Origin: Solanum dulcamara | Taxonomy: Eukaryota > Streptophyta > Magnoliopsida > Solanales > Solanaceae | Reading direction: 5' to 3' | NCBI RefSeq assembly: GCF_947179165.1 | Contig: NC_077240.1 | Location: 29,058,001 to 29,122,000 of the forward strand | DNA: 64,000 nt | Shown here: positions 1-13,016 of the stretch, in pieces | How the letters are laid out: each line of letters starts with the position of its first letter | Position numbering within the stretch: the first letter of the stretch is position 1 | Notes under the pieces: model-generated | Databases searched by the model: none | The model's input: the letters and a program-made list of their open reading frames with translations, nothing else | What the model was told of the DNA's origin: nothing | Translations under genes and position numbers: made by a program

Positions 1-1461
1 CTAGTTGTTGAAATGAAGGAAAAAACAGGATCAATACCCAATTCTACTTTAATTGAAAGAAGATGTTCGTAAGCAGAAAGTGATGACTTTTTCCAAATAA
101 GGAGATGGAGTGTTGAGGTATTAAGGCAAATGATATGTTCTGAGTATTGATGACATTCGAGATGGAATCCTGGTAGAGGCCCATTGCTCCAAATATTTGA
201 TCCAACCAGGTTCTACAAAAATATACCATAACCTAAGAGAAGTTTATTGGTGGAATGGTATGAAAAAAGATATAGCGGATTTTATGTCCAAGTGCATGAA
301 TTGCCAACAAGTCAAAGTTGAGCATCAAAGGCCTTGTGGTGTAGCTCAGAATATAGATTTTCCAGCATGGAAATAAGAGATGATCAATATGGATTTCATT
401 ACTGGTTTACATGGTCTCGCGGGCTATATAATTTTATTTGGGTGATTGTGGATAGGATGACCAAATCAGCCTATTACTTATCAATTAAGACTACAAATTC
501 AATAGAGGATTATGGAAGGTTATATATTCGAGTGATAGTTAGATCGTATGGAGTTTCCTTGCCTATCATCTCAGATAGAGGTACCCAATTCACTATGCAG
601 TTTTGGAAGCCATTTCAAAAAGGTTTAGGTTCAAAGGTGAATCTTAGTACCGCTTTTCATCCTCAGATAGATGGTCAACTAAATCGTACAATTCAGACAC
701 TTAAGGATATGTTGAGGGTCTATGTTATCAACTTCAAAGGTAATTGGGATGACCACTTGCCACTTATTGATTCCGCTGACAATAATAGCTTCATTCGAGC
801 ATTCAAATGACTCCTTATGAGACCTTTTATGGGAGGAGATGTACATCGCCAATTGGTTGGTTCAAAGTTGGTGAAGCTGAGTTTATAGGTCTATATTTAG
901 TCCATAAAGCTACGGAGAAGGTGAAAATCATGTAAGAAAGGTTAAAGACTATGCAAAGTCGTCAAAAGTCCTACACTCATATTAGGAGAAGAGACTCAGA
1001 GTTTGAGAATGATTGGGTATATTTGAAAGTTTCACCTATGATCCCCAATACATTGGTCCTTACCAGATCAAAAAGAGAGTTGGCAATATTGCCTATGTGT
1101 TAGATATCCCATCAAAGTTAATTGTTGTTCATCTAGTATTTCATATCTCCATGCTTAAGAAATTCTTAGGAGATATTTTACTCATTGTTCCTACATAAAA
1201 TATTAGTGTGAAAGATAACTTGTCTTATGAGGAGATTCTTGTCCAAATTCTTCACCGTCAGGTTCATAAATTGAGGATTAAAGAGGCCGATTCAGTCAAA
1301 GTCTTATGGAGAAATTAGTTTGTGGAGGAGGTTACATGGTAAGATGAGGAGGATATACAATCCAAGTACCCACATCTATTTATTCCTCCTAATTTCGATG
1401 TTGAAGATAATATTCCTATTTCTATCTCTGAGATTACTACCTTCTCGATTTGGAGTAATTG
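1..1461 (+). pseudogene. gypsy integrase and chromodomain-like tail (element A), broken
   Basis: Integrase inserts the retrotransposon cDNA into the genome. Visible in order: the zinc-binding region with its CxxC pair (CMNC, around 295-306), core motifs IWVIVDRMTK (about 437-466) and IISDRGTQFT (about 566-595), HPQIDGQ (about 658-678), GNWDDHLPLI, and a chromodomain-like end (VKVLW...EEVTW...KYPHLF, about 1296-1380). The zinc-binding part and the core are in different frames, and stops occur inside both. The catalytic Glu that normally follows DGQ-x is replaced by Asn. No functional protein is possible. Confidence 0.85.
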
Positions 1462-1573
1462 AGTGAATTATTCTTGAGTTTGAATTTTGATATTATATTC
1501 GTGCTTTGAGAAAATTCTTATCTTTCTCATCATTCATATTCTTCAAGTACGAATGATCCCACGAAGGAGATAT

Positions 1574-3839
1574 TATAACACCCAATACTTTCTAGCTTAG
1601 ATTATGTTTGAGAACCAAGAGAAAAAGCTGAGCAAAGTAAATTGTTAGGGGTTCACGTGCACACTCTACGACCCGTGGAGTGTTTCACAAAATGTAGAGA
1701 GGCTTATAGGAACCTCCAAAACTTAGGTAAAATTATAAGTTGAAGGTCCTTACATGATGGCCTCTACACCCGTAGAGAATTTTATGGACCGTAGAGATCA
1801 TCCGTAGGAAGACCTTCTATACCCAGTATTTAAGGTCCCTTCTACGAGTGTTTATCATAACTAGTCGTCCATTATATGACCCGAAGGGTAAATCGTGGAG
1901 TCGAGTGACATATTTCAGTAGCTACTGAATGTGCACTTAAGTTCTATAAATAGGTCTAAGACCCATGGACCTTTGTATAACCTGTCAAAGGGTCCGTAGA
2001 CCCCTACCCAAGAATTTTTAGTGGACTTACAATCCACTTTCATAAGCCATCTGAGGGTGTACAACCCGTGAAGAGGGTCCTAGACCCATTAATCCTTGAA
2101 CCAGTGAGGTTCTATTTTGGACCAAGGATTCCACGATGGTCTTCTCGGTCTGTAGAAGACTCTATGGTTCGTCGAAGTGCCCGTAATTGGCCCAAAGTCA
2201 ACTTTAAGTGGGGGTATTTCTGACTTTTCTTGTCTTTCCAAAACTAAACCCAAGCCATTTTAGGGTTAAAATTAGTCTCTTATAAGTACCCAACGGGGTT
2301 TTTCTCTCATTAATGCTTATAATCTTTTGATAGCAAGAATTGTAGAGAAGGATAAGAGCTAGGGTTCAAGAAATTCAAGAAAGATCTCTAAGCCTCGCTT
2401 AGATAATCTTTGTTCCAGGTATATAAGGCTATCATAATGCTGGATGAAGTTCTTCCTCATACTCTACACCTTCATCAGTTGATTTAACTTTGATTTTGAG
2501 TTTCGAGCCCAATAAATCAAATTATTGAGTTATTTATATAAGTTTTATTAATTTCTTGTATATAATTGAATATACTTGGATCATTTTCATGGGTTGAGTT
2601 CTTGAGATTTTAGCTTCATTTTTGTATTCACATGAACTCTAGTTGAGTTTTGCACTAATTATTTTATGCATAATTTGAGTTAAAGAATGATATATTTTCA
2701 TCGTTTAATTGAGAAAAGAATTTGAGTTTTGAGAAAACCTTATTTTACTGATTTTGAGCATGATTCCAATTAAGTCTAAATGAGTGAAAGTGTTGAGCAT
2801 AGATAGTATATTGAGCATGAGTTGACAAAGAATTTTGACAAGGATGAGTTAAAGATATAAGAAAGCTAAAAGAAGTATTTTGAGTTTTTACTCAGAATTT
2901 AGCATGAGCATTACATTTTATGTTTTCTAGGATTAGTATTAATCACCGAGTTGGATGAGAGTCAAATAACTTTTGTGTCATAAACTACGTAGTCAGCATA
3001 GGATAGGATCGTACCGAAAGTTGGGCGACTCTTCATTTCCTCTGAGAAAGGCTCATAAGACGATCCATAAGTTAAAGTTTGTCCCATATCTTGGCAAGGT
3101 ATAAGATGGCTTTGGCAACGTGGAAAAGATGTTGTAACACCACGAAGCTCATAGTGGTGGTTGTCGGTTGGAGAAATTCCCCAAAAAGTAAGATATATTA
3201 TTTTTATGTTGCTTTTATTACATATTTTACACTGTTAAGTTAAACTGAATGTTTATTATATACTCACAATCTTTTGTATATGAGTTACTTCAGTTTTCAA
3301 TTCAACTTACTTGTTTTCTTTCTGCTATATTGCATACTGTACATTCCATGTAATGACATTATTCGACGCTGTATCTTTTCATGATGCAGACTCAGGTGCT
3401 AGAGATCATCAATGGGCATACTATTGAGGATCATTCATTATCAGTTGTTGGTGAGACCTCTTTGAATTTAGAGGTGCCCTTGATTCTTACTTTTAATTTT
3501 TATAATATTAGTATTTAGGTAGCCGTGGGCCTGTCTCGGTACCTATTTCTGAGTCAGTTTAGAGATTTCACAGACTAGTCAGACAGAGTTTGAGTTTATT
3601 CAGTTTTATTTTATAGAGTTATGTTTTGAAAAACATTGAGTTCTATTTCATATATATTTGAGTATTGAGATATTATTTTGAGTAGTTACATCCTTATACT
3701 TATTTATGCCCATCATGAGTTATACCTTTATGAGTTAAGTCTTCCGCTTACTGAGTTGGCTAGGCCAAGAATTCTCTTGGGAATCAGAAATAATTTCTAA
3801 GTGTCGGCCACACCTAGAGTATAGACTTGGTGCATGCCA
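1574..3839 (+). repeat. 3' LTR of gypsy element A
   Basis: The LTR starts with TATAACACCC just after a purine-rich stretch (acgaaggagat), which would be the polypurine tract; the usual TG start has become TA. It ends at CATGCCA. The motif around 3388-3450 (catgatgcagactcaggtgctagagatcatc ... gttggtgag, given in parts) recurs in the LTRs of the other gypsy elements here, showing that all belong to one lineage. Length is about 2.27 kb. The boundaries come from homology to the other LTRs, since the partner LTR is outside the window. Confidence 0.7.
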
Positions 3840-3961
3840 TTTTGACAATCAAAAACTATGTTAAATGCTTTTAAAGTCCAAATTAGATTTGGAGGTTATT
3901 TGATTAAGGTTTGTAATAGAGTCCTAAATATTGAGAGTTTCTATCTAAATTAAATAAGGAA

Positions 3962-4838
3962 TGATTTAAATCTTACTGAGTGAATTTATATGTAGGAGTG
4001 AGGACAAACTTAGTCTAACATTATGAGTTGCCTTACATACATTAAAAGATCAACAAATCTTGATGAAGAATCCTAACTTGAAGAAGAACAATCAAGACCC
4101 TTTCTTGAAATTCTTGGATTCATTTTTTGGAAATCCTATGGTAAAGATTTAAGATTTCTCTTAGCGATTCATAAATAAACGAAGGAATTTTGGTTGAAAA
4201 GCTTGAAATCTATCAAGAAGAACTTACCTTGATAAAGAACCTTGAAGGAGAATCCTAACTTGATGTGTTCTTGAAAATTCTTGAGCATTCAAATTTAGGA
4301 GTGAATGAGAGGATTTTTAATTATGAAAAACTAATTTTCTACTCGTTTAGGAATATTAAAATACCTCCCCAAAGGTTTATAGGACAAAAATACCCTAAAA
4401 AATAAAAGAGACTTCGTTCAACTTAGGCAGTGAAGTTTGTATCCTCTTCGCATCGGTGGAGCCATCGCAAACCTTTGCCAGGCTGAAGTCTCTGGTAAAA
4501 TAGCCATAACATTTTACTCCGATCTATGATTGATGCAATTTTTGTGGTGTTAGAAAGAAGCATCATAGACCTTTAATTTGATAGGTTATGTGCCACCTAA
4601 CTTTTTATATATTTAGATATATGGTTGTTTGAAATTTTCCCTAATATGAACTCATGTGAAAATTTAGCCGATAGAAATTCTTTGGATTTTTCTTGGTGTT
4701 AGAGATCCCATATGACCCTACACCACATCTAATATGCTTTAAATACTCACATATATATAATTAGAAGTCATTGAGTTCGAGCCTATACACATATAAAGAA
4801 TGGTTCGGGTCTTAATATAAAAATATTTGTGGTGTTAC
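3962..4838 (-). repeat. 3' LTR (partial) of LARD-like element
   Basis: This partial LTR aligns with 9025-10232 of the right LTR. Homology stops abruptly at about 3962, so roughly 1.5 kb of the distal end is missing. It ends with GGTGTTACA, the inverse of the usual TGTAACACC start, followed by the inverted polypurine tract. Confidence 0.75.
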
Positions 4839-7510
4839 AATACCTCCCTCTTGGGATCATTCTTCCTCAATGATGACCAAGCTAGTAAAATACACAAGGC
4901 ACAAATGCAACACTGGAACTAAAATCTTCACTCATGAATAGATACTGAATTTGAAATATGGAAATGAGTATTACCAAAAATGCTTTCATCAAAATGTCTC
5001 ATAACTTTTGGGAAGAGAATTATTGGCATGATATAAGAATACGACTACTATGCATTATGCGATACGACTGATAGCTTTTTATCTTAGCAACTTTTCTCCA
5101 CTATGCTCTATTTTTTGAATATGACACCTTATTTGCTGAAACGTATAATTCCCACTAAAGCCTAAATCTAACTACATGCTCTCACGGAGTTCAAGCCTAA
5201 CTCAAAAAGTCACAAGGTGCTACCCACAATATGATCATACTAATCTGAACTATGAGATTCATGTTCTATACCTCTATAGGGACTTTTTATTCGAGGATAC
5301 TACTCCTTCTTACCACTTTAATACACTTACTTGAATCTCTTAACAAGAAGTCATCTATAGCCTACTACAATCATTCACATAAAGACAACCACACATTCAA
5401 GCCTATTATTCTACTCACTTTATGGTTTATTTGAAGTCAATATAACTTTAAAAATTTCATGTGTACCTTAGCATCACTATACCCACAATTTCATTGACTT
5501 CTGCTAAAAGGCACACCAATATACTCTTACCTATCTATTGCACAAAAACAAATCTCATATCGCTCTTTCTCCACATTTATAACCTTAAATGGAATAAGTA
5601 CACCGTAATTTTCACAATAAGGAACATTCACTCTCTCCCATTTATCATAACTCAACTACTACCATTAGTGTCACTATCAAGACTGAAAAGAAAGGATCAC
5701 TGAAAGGGCTTAGAGCAAAAGATCATAAGCACTATTCATCCAAGATTTTTGATCTGAGAACATTTATGAAGTAACATTACTTTGTGATCCACGAAGGGTA
5801 AATCATGAATCCTCGAGACTGAACGTACTATGAAACCTGAGTGCCTATATGAGTAGATTAATATCCTAAGGCTGATTTTGAAACTTCATGGACTAAGATT
5901 TGAGATCAATGGGCTAGAGTCTTTTCCTCTTATTCTAGGAATTGAGAATAAATGTGAATCTATCTAAAGTATATGAGCATAGGTCATGGACATACTGCTA
6001 ATATGCGAGACATCAATTGGTTATTATAATGATTAAAATTTGAGGAATGCTCTAGACTAGGAATGGAATGATATGTCACTAAAGCTTCTTTTTTGAATAC
6101 ATCACTATTGATTCTCATCACTTGAGTGGTTCCTCACTCATCATATCCCCCTTAGGTTTGAAGCCGACACTCTAAGGCTATGGATCTATTCCACTTTACT
6201 GATATATACACTTTACTGCTCTTGTTTAGGGGTCATGATACCACATTTGTAACACTCACATTACTTCAAGTTAACCTCTTAATTACTCACATACTCTATG
6301 TGAAACCTACTAGATCAAGTCTTAATAATAGCACTATCACACTCATAATGATATCCCATTTTCCCTTCACAACACCTATCTCAAATTCAAGCTTAGAGTC
6401 TAGAACTAATGTGTACATCACACAACTCTTGCATACTATACCAATTTACAATTGCTAGGTGAAATTAAGAAACACCTACCCACTAAACTTTATGATGAGT
6501 ATAAATCTTCATCTCACCGCTTGCCTAGTTATAATCTATCATCATATTCTCTTTCACAACTTATGTACTATTCACCCACTTACTATACTTCATTGCTTAG
6601 ATAAACTCATAACTCTATGAATATCCTGTGGATCTCCATTCAAAATCATAAGCCTAACTTAGATCTATCAACTCACAACTACTCCGCCCTTCTATTCAAC
6701 ACATATATTTTGTCTTTACTTAACACGATGACACTTCGACATAAAACTCCGCTCTTGGTTCGAGTGCACTCTAACTCATCCTACTAACAACTATTCCTCT
6801 CCCTTCTATCATGAAGCCAGACAATTACTACTTAGTCAAAAACAAAGGGATTGACCTATAACCCCATTACTTACCTTATAGGTTCATAACTCCAATTACA
6901 TACCTCAATCAACCTCCATTCTCACTATTTGGTTTCTACTCTTCCACCTTTATTTTTCTAGCTCTAGGATGAGTCTGCTACTTATGATTTACAAAGACTC
7001 AAATCAAACCCTCAGGTGGTAATACTAAATATTTAGAGACATATCTTTCCCTCCCTCAAATAAAGTCTAAAGAAAGGTTTTAGAAAATAGATTTTGGGTG
7101 TACATCTTGATCTAGCTCAAACAAATGATTCATATGAATAAGAGTGCATTCTTTCGAATTCAATAATCTTATGCACACTAGTGGACTCCTCTCAAGACCT
7201 TGTATAGTCTCTTTACTCTCTGAATACTTTATTTGAGAATAAATCATTAATAAGGATTTGAGTTTTACTGTTTCAACCACTTGAGTATGAGGGGTGGATG
7301 AATGGATTTGAGAAATGAACAAATCTGAATAAGTTTCTTAAAGGACAACTCTATTGCACGATCTATAATTTGAAAGATGGAAAACTTTTCTTAAATGTCC
7401 GTAGTTCCTCATTTATAAAAGTGGGGACCTCACAATCATAAACAAGATTCTACTGATATGGCTTCATAGACACCCTAGGAATCTTGAACTCTATACTCTT
7501 ATACTAAATT
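4839..7510 (-). other. non-coding internal domain of LARD-like element
   Basis: These 2.67 kb are AT-rich and contain only short, chance open frames (80-92 codons) with no family motif in any frame. The first ~100 bases resemble the corresponding stretch of element C next to its 3' LTR (tcttcctcaatga compared with tcgtcctcgaatga), which supports common descent of the flanks. No gene is seen. Confidence 0.6.
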
Positions 7511-8186
7511 TATCACGCTCTAAGCCTACACCCTGGACGTGGTTGTCACTAAAAGCCATTACTAGTCCCAACTGAATCATTGGTCTGGATAACTACTAAA
7601 ATGAAGACTCAACATACATGCAGAAGCTTTAATAAGTGAACCTATAAAACATTTATGTATGACTCAAAACATCGCATTCTTACTTTACTCAAAAATTGGA
7701 AAATAGATTTTAATATAAATAACAAGTAATGTTTAAAAACATCTGAATGAATAGACTAATATGACTCATTAACTCTAACTATCTATGAAACCGATACTAA
7801 GCTGAGATAGGTGCCGAGAGAAGACCTATGACCACCTGACTATAAATTAAATAAAACTTATAAGTAACCATACTGAATTGACTAAACCAGATCCCTCTAG
7901 AAGTGAGGGGCTCTCACCAACTGTTGATAGATAAAAGTCTTACTGAAGTGTGCAATCGTGAGTATCTGAAACTACATCATAAAATAATGCAGTACCAAAT
8001 GGTTTTAGTACATGAAATGTACGGTATGTAAATAAAGATGAATGAAAAACACTGAACTAAAATACTCAATATAACTCGACTGAAAAGAATACTTTTAATA
8101 TCACGACTGAAAGTAAAACAATACAATTATAATGAAAACTTCAAAAGTTTACAACTGAAATAAGAAAATAAATGCAGTCTTAAAAA

Positions 8187-8263
8187 ATAAATAATAATAA
8201 CAACAACAACAATAACAATAATAACAACAACAATAACAATAACAACAACAACAATAACAATAA
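8187..8263. repeat. AAC/AAT imperfect microsatellite
   Basis: Interspersed aac and aat triplets lie inside the LTR of the LARD-like element. They create an artificial run of Ile/Val codons on the minus strand. Confidence 0.9.
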
Positions 8264-9639
8264 TGTTACTTTTCTTAGAGAGTGTTTCTAACCTACAACT
8301 ATCACTATAAGCCTCGTGATGATACAATGTCATTTCCACATTTTCATAGCAGTCCAATAACTTTCCAAGATAAGGTACAAACTTTAACTTATGGATCCAT
8401 CTCATAGACCTTCTTAGAGGCAATGAGAGTCGCTAGTATTGTGGTGTGAACCTACCCTACTCTGTATAAGTAGTTTACAGGGTTGGAGTTATTTAAAATC
8501 TTACCTAAATCAATGCTCAATACTACTCCCAAAATATGCATTATGCTCAATAACTTTAAAGGTGTCTCTCTTTTGAGAAAAGCTTATAATCTTTTAATTA
8601 GAGCTTTTACTCAAATACTTTCTTTAAACTGAGTTTTACTTTCTCAAAACTGAGAATGCTTTCTTATAACTGATAATGTTGTATCATAACTTATAATTCT
8701 TTCTTTAAAATCTCCACGCTCTTTACTATAAAAATAATGCACTTGGAACAATTAATGTCCCTTTAAAACTATTCATCAATTGATAACTTAAAATGTTGGA
8801 ACTTTACTTCAACTGAAAATCAATGCATGAAATCATTTATGAAAAATCTTGAACACTTCTTCAATAAATAAGCTTCATGTAATGGAATAAACATGAACAA
8901 TAATTTAAGAACTTAAAACTAATGAGGAAACATAATCTTAATGATAATACTCAGAACTCAAGGTAAGGAAATCAAGACGTATTCGAATTCAAGAGAACTT
9001 GGGGTAAAAATCCTAGATTTAAAATCTTACTGACTAAATTTAGATGTAGGGTATGAGTAAGAACTTAGTCCAACACTATGAGTAGCCTTACATAACTTAA
9101 AATATCCACAGATCTTAATGAAAAATCCCTAGCTTGAAGAAGAACAATCAAGAGACCTTTTTCTTGAAATTTTTGGATTTGTTTTCTTGGAAACCCTATG
9201 GTAAAGATTTAAGATTTCTCCTAGCGATTCATGAATAGATAGAGAAATTTTGGTTGGAAGGCTGGAAATCTATGAAGAATAACTTACCTTGATGAAGAAT
9301 TTGAAAAAGAATCCAAACTTGTCGTGTTCTTGAAAATTCTTGAGCATTCAAGTTTAGTAGTGAAAGAGAGGGTTTTTATTTATGAAAAAGTGATTTTCTA
9401 CATGTTTAGGGACATTAATATAACTTCCCAAATGCTTATAGGACAAAAATATCCTCAAAAAAATAAAAGGAACGTCATTCAATTAAGTTAGTGAAGTCTG
9501 TATCCATTTTGTATTGCGGAGCCATCGTGGACCTCTACCAGGTTGGAGCATCTCGGGTAAAATAGTCATAGCGTTTTACTTTGAATCTGATTGATGCAAT
9601 TTTGGTGGCGTTGGAAAGAAGGCTCATATATCTTTAATG

Positions 9640-10138
9640 TTTTTTTTCAACTCATTTATTTTATCTAATTTATATCTAATCTATTTTTCTGGCTTGGCTA
9701 GGTGGGATAGCCGAGCCTCCCAGCTTCCTTTATATTCTCACTCTCATCCAACTTATGAATGGGTCAACAACATCAACATGTGTATTTAAGAGATTGTCCT
9801 CGGGCTGAGGAGTATCCACATGAGTTCGTTAGGTGTTTACACAGGCCTGTGGTCTTTTATATTCTGTCGAGAGTTCCGAGCCAAAATTCTTGGGCACATC
9901 TCTTCATCTGCAAATAATTCTCGATGTGAAAACACAGAGCTATGGGGCTGATCTAGCTAAGAGCCCGAAGATGAAAAGCAAGAGCTCCATCCAGTTTGGT
10001 GGGACAAGTGAATCCGATATGAGGGAAGGATTGTTGCGTCAGTCGAAACTAGGGCTTATGCAATTGAATCAGAAATGCACATGTAAGATCAGAATGGAAT
10101 CAGACTGAAGAAGCAGTGGCCCTTTAGGAGGTACAAAG
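9640..10138 (-). mobile_element. ~500 bp insertion with poly(T) end, unidentified
   Basis: Alignment of the two LTRs of the LARD-like element shows about 500 extra bases in the right copy. The insertion starts with eight Ts on +, so on minus it ends in poly(A), which suggests a retroposed sequence (truncated LINE, SINE-like element or processed transcript). It is richer in G+C than its host LTR. A 91-codon frame on + (9833-10108) has no recognised motif. No target duplication could be made out, so the mechanism is inference. Confidence 0.5.
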
Positions 10139-10232
10139 TTGATGGGATATCTAACTCTTTATATATTGAGAGATATGTTCGTTTGAAGTTGACCTTTATA
10201 TGGACTCATGTGAAACTTAGTCGATAGAAATT

Positions 10233-10714
10233 TTATCCATATAAACGAGTCTTAGGCCATACATCATTGGAAATTGAACCCAACATATTATCATTATAGT
10301 GCACAAAAACTTTTGATTCAATGTGTTATCCTTTTAGGTGAGAAGACTTGAATCCATCATCTTACCCTCAACCAATGACATGATATGCCATAATACAATA
10401 AAATTCACAATAAGATGAAAAGGCAGTCTATAATCCACCAAGTTTTGATTAGTACCCTCAAAAATTTTGTGGTTAAGTTTTTCTTACTAATAAAATTAGC
10501 TAATTAATCCTTTCGAATAGAAAAGGATTTGCCTATTTTTCTTAAATCTCATTAATATTGAGAAAGCCCACTCGATAATATAACAAATAATCAACATGGA
10601 TTATTACTTTAAATACTGAAAAACATAATGTTCGGCTGATCAAGAACAAATATTGGAAAACTAGATTTAAAAGAAGATATATTGAGGAAAAATAAGAACA
10701 ATACCAGGAGTTTC
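10233..10714. other. AT-rich spacer, nothing recognised
   Basis: This stretch lies between the truncated LARD-like LTR and the left LTR of element B. I see no open frame, repeat structure or motif. A 67-codon frame on minus across 10542-10745 runs into the LTR of B and is not considered a gene. Confidence 0.5.
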
Positions 10715-12560
10715 TATCACGACCCCGACTCGCCATGACTGGCACTCACACTAACCCTTCGGTAGGAGAACCATCTTTAAAGCCCAAACTAACAATACTT
10801 GCAAAATATAAACAACTTAAGGATGCAGAAGAAGATTAAATCATTAAGAAATACTGAGTTCCCATAAACTCAGAAAACTATCTAGTCAACGAACATAACA
10901 TGCAAAAATATCCAAGGAACTGAAAGTCATCATATCAAAACTCTAAAGAACGAACAAGTCTAGAAAGGGAGTGCATCTCCCAATAGAAAATATTTAACAA
11001 ATAAACTATTGTCTAAACATTTAAGTCCTAAAAGGACTAGAAATAAGAAAATCCACGACAGCTTTAAAGAAATAGCTCACCCTTGAACTCAAACAAATGT
11101 CACTCCTCTAAACGAGGTCTCTCCGCATACGACTGAATATGCCCTATACTCGACAAAATACAGAGCAAGTGTATTTCAGTACACAAAATCAACAGTGTAC
11201 CGGTAGGATCACGCGGCTAGCCAGTAAACTGATCATGGACAAGTAAACTCAATATAATAAGCATGTATATACAAAATAACTTAACCGGTGTCATCTCAAA
11301 CAATATTCAGCAAGATCATAGTTCAATAACCTCAACATCATATAACTTTAAATAAGGGTACTCTCATGGGACCTACAAACACACAACTTGTGTCGGAACA
11401 TGATACCCGATCCAAAATTTGGGCCAACACATGACACCCGATTCAAATATGTGTCAGAATGTGACATCCAATCCAATTTATGTGTAGGAATGTGACACCC
11501 TATACAATATAAAATACAACCGCAATTGCATTCAGTATTCAACATTATGTCGCCAAGAACAGGATCATCACAAAACAAGTCAACAAGTGATCATTTCAAA
11601 TAAAATCTAGCATGTTTCTCTATTCATATACACATATGCAATTTAATAAGTACATGAAACACATACGGGAAACAAAATCATCACCTTCTTTGAATTCAAG
11701 GTTCAACAATCTTAAAGTGCAAGAGCTTTCCCTTTCCGAATTCATTCAATTTGTTCTTGGTCTAAAATAAGTCACATATATATAAAGAATCAATACAATG
11801 GCCTAGTTCACATGAATTATAAGATAATTCCCTTCCTAGACCAAAACTCATGATCCTAACCCCACCCTAGGGCTATTTTCCATCCTTACCCACATGCCAA
11901 AACCCTTCCACAATGACTATCCATCTAAGTTTATGATTTCTAGGAATTGAATGATGGATTTAGAAAGTAGAATCCTTACCTTAAGCATGGAAATCCATGG
12001 AAAATGGTGAAAATTTCCCAAGGTAGCCTCCTATCATTTTAGGAACTGTATTTGCAGAATAAAACCATTTTTGGTATTTTTTTTCCATCTTATTTCATGG
12101 CTGTCCCCGCTCTGGCAGCCCCTCTCTAGCGGGAATAATCCTTCTCTACGGGATATGGGGAAATAATGAGCTCAAACTTGAGCTCCAAGCCCCTATTTCA
12201 CAACACACCCCTTCATAAGATATACTAAATTTTATCCTTCACGCTATGTCCAATTCCGGGAGTTTGACTCACCCCGAATGCAATTTTGTGAATCCATAAA
12301 TGCTCTGTATCATCTTGGCTATTATCTTACCTAATAAAATTAGATATTTGATGCCCTACCATTCACAAGGTCACCTTAATACAAAAGAACAAAAACAAGA
12401 ATAGGACATCAAAACAGAGAATCCGAAAGGGGAGTGACTTGACTCAGAATTTGTCCAAGTCCGGCTTATGCTAAATTTTTCTGAAGTTATTACCCAAAAT
12501 TTTCTGACATAAAATCCTTCTCCATTGACCTATCCATGATGACGGGGAATGATTGTTACA
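10715..12560 (-). repeat. 3' LTR of element B
   Basis: It aligns end to end with 29500-31323. It contains an internal array of four ~31 bp tandem repeats (11389-11512), where the other copy has five. The inside boundary is GATTGTTACA. Confidence 0.88.
11389..11512. repeat. ~31 bp tandem repeats in LTR of B, 4 copies
   Basis: Units read approximately tgtgtcRgaaYgtgacaccc followed by gatccaaata-like bases. Four imperfect copies are present. The partner LTR carries five copies at 30179-30331. Confidence 0.85.
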
Positions 12561-13016
12561 ATAGTTACTAATTTACCTATCACTCTTACTCGAGTGACTA
12601 ACTAGGGAAAACAGGCCTAAAGTAGAGATAGAGTAGTACATGTTTTGATGAATAGTTAAAGATACTTGTCTCACATGTCCTTCTCAGTCTCTCAAGTAGC
12701 TTCCTCTATCGAATGATGTTTTATTTGAACTTTAACCATATTGATCTCTTTAGTCCTTAACTTTTGGACATCAGGATCATGGATTACAAATGGTTCTTCC
12801 TCATACTGAAGGTCCTTGTCTAATAACACCGAGTCCTATTTAATGATTTAGTCTCCATATCTATGATACTTTTTCAACATTAATAAATAGAATATCTGGT
12901 GAACCCCAGACAAGTTAGATGGTAAGGTCAATCTGTATGCCACTAGCCCTACATAGTCATAAATTTCAAAAGGACCAATATAGCGAGGATTGAGTTTGCC
13001 CTTCTTACCAAACTCA
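12561..13016 (-). pseudogene. post-integrase chromodomain-like tail of element B
   Basis: On minus this short piece continues the integrase reading of 22952 onward. KKGKLNPRYIGPFEI lies next to the insertion point, then LMLKKY (the usual HVSMLKK segment), YEEEP, and a chromodomain-like VKVQ...IEEAT...DKY segment. Stops interrupt it. Element C is inserted immediately at 13016/13017, between the two halves of the segment that normally reads M-R-F-x-K-K-G-K-L. Confidence 0.8.

Larger units (their letters stand above)
1..3839 (+). mobile_element. Ty3/gypsy element A, 3' portion
   Basis: This is the 3' part of a Ty3/gypsy retrotransposon that begins upstream of the window. In order it holds the integrase zinc-binding region, integrase core, a chromodomain-like tail and a long 3' LTR. 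The LTR ends in a segment clearly homologous to the ends of element C's LTRs (the part reading like cagaaat...gccacacctag...gcatgcca). The coding part is frameshifted and carries stops, so the element is dead. The 5' LTR is not in the window and no target duplication can be tested. Its LTR is also related, in opposite orientation, to the LTR at 7511-10232. Confidence 0.85.
3962..10232 (-). mobile_element. LARD-like LTR element without gag-pol
   Basis: Two same-orientation LTR copies (3962-4838 and 7511-10232) flank a 2.67 kb internal region. The shared parts are easy to align, for example 4030-4330 with 9070-9370. The left LTR ends GGTGTTACA and is followed by an inverted polypurine tract (tacctccctcttggg), so the element reads on the minus strand. 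A degenerate initiator-Met-type primer site lies at about 7489-7506, next to the right LTR. No reverse transcriptase, integrase, gag or zinc knuckle motif is visible internally, which fits a large retrotransposon derivative. An alternative is a very old autonomous element beyond recognition. Both LTRs are truncated on their outer sides. Confidence 0.7.
7511..10232 (-). repeat. 5' LTR of LARD-like element, with insertion
   Basis: It begins TATCACGCTC, the same type of end as in element B (TATCACGACC), preceded by a decayed primer site. It contains the conserved stretch with the catcataaaa...gtacatgaaatgtacgg motif (about 7970-8025) shared with elements A and C, and an AAC/AAT microsatellite. 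Homology with the left LTR is interrupted at about 9640 and resumes at about 10139. It is lost beyond 10232, short of the expected GGTGTTACA end. Confidence 0.7.

Noticed and set aside
8127..8423. 98-codon frame on minus with Ile/Val runs resembling a membrane segment
   Set aside because: It is the translation of an AAC/AAT microsatellite inside an LTR.
9833..10108. 91-codon plus frame as a gene
   Set aside because: Falls within a short insertion whose poly(A) orientation is the opposite strand; no motif.
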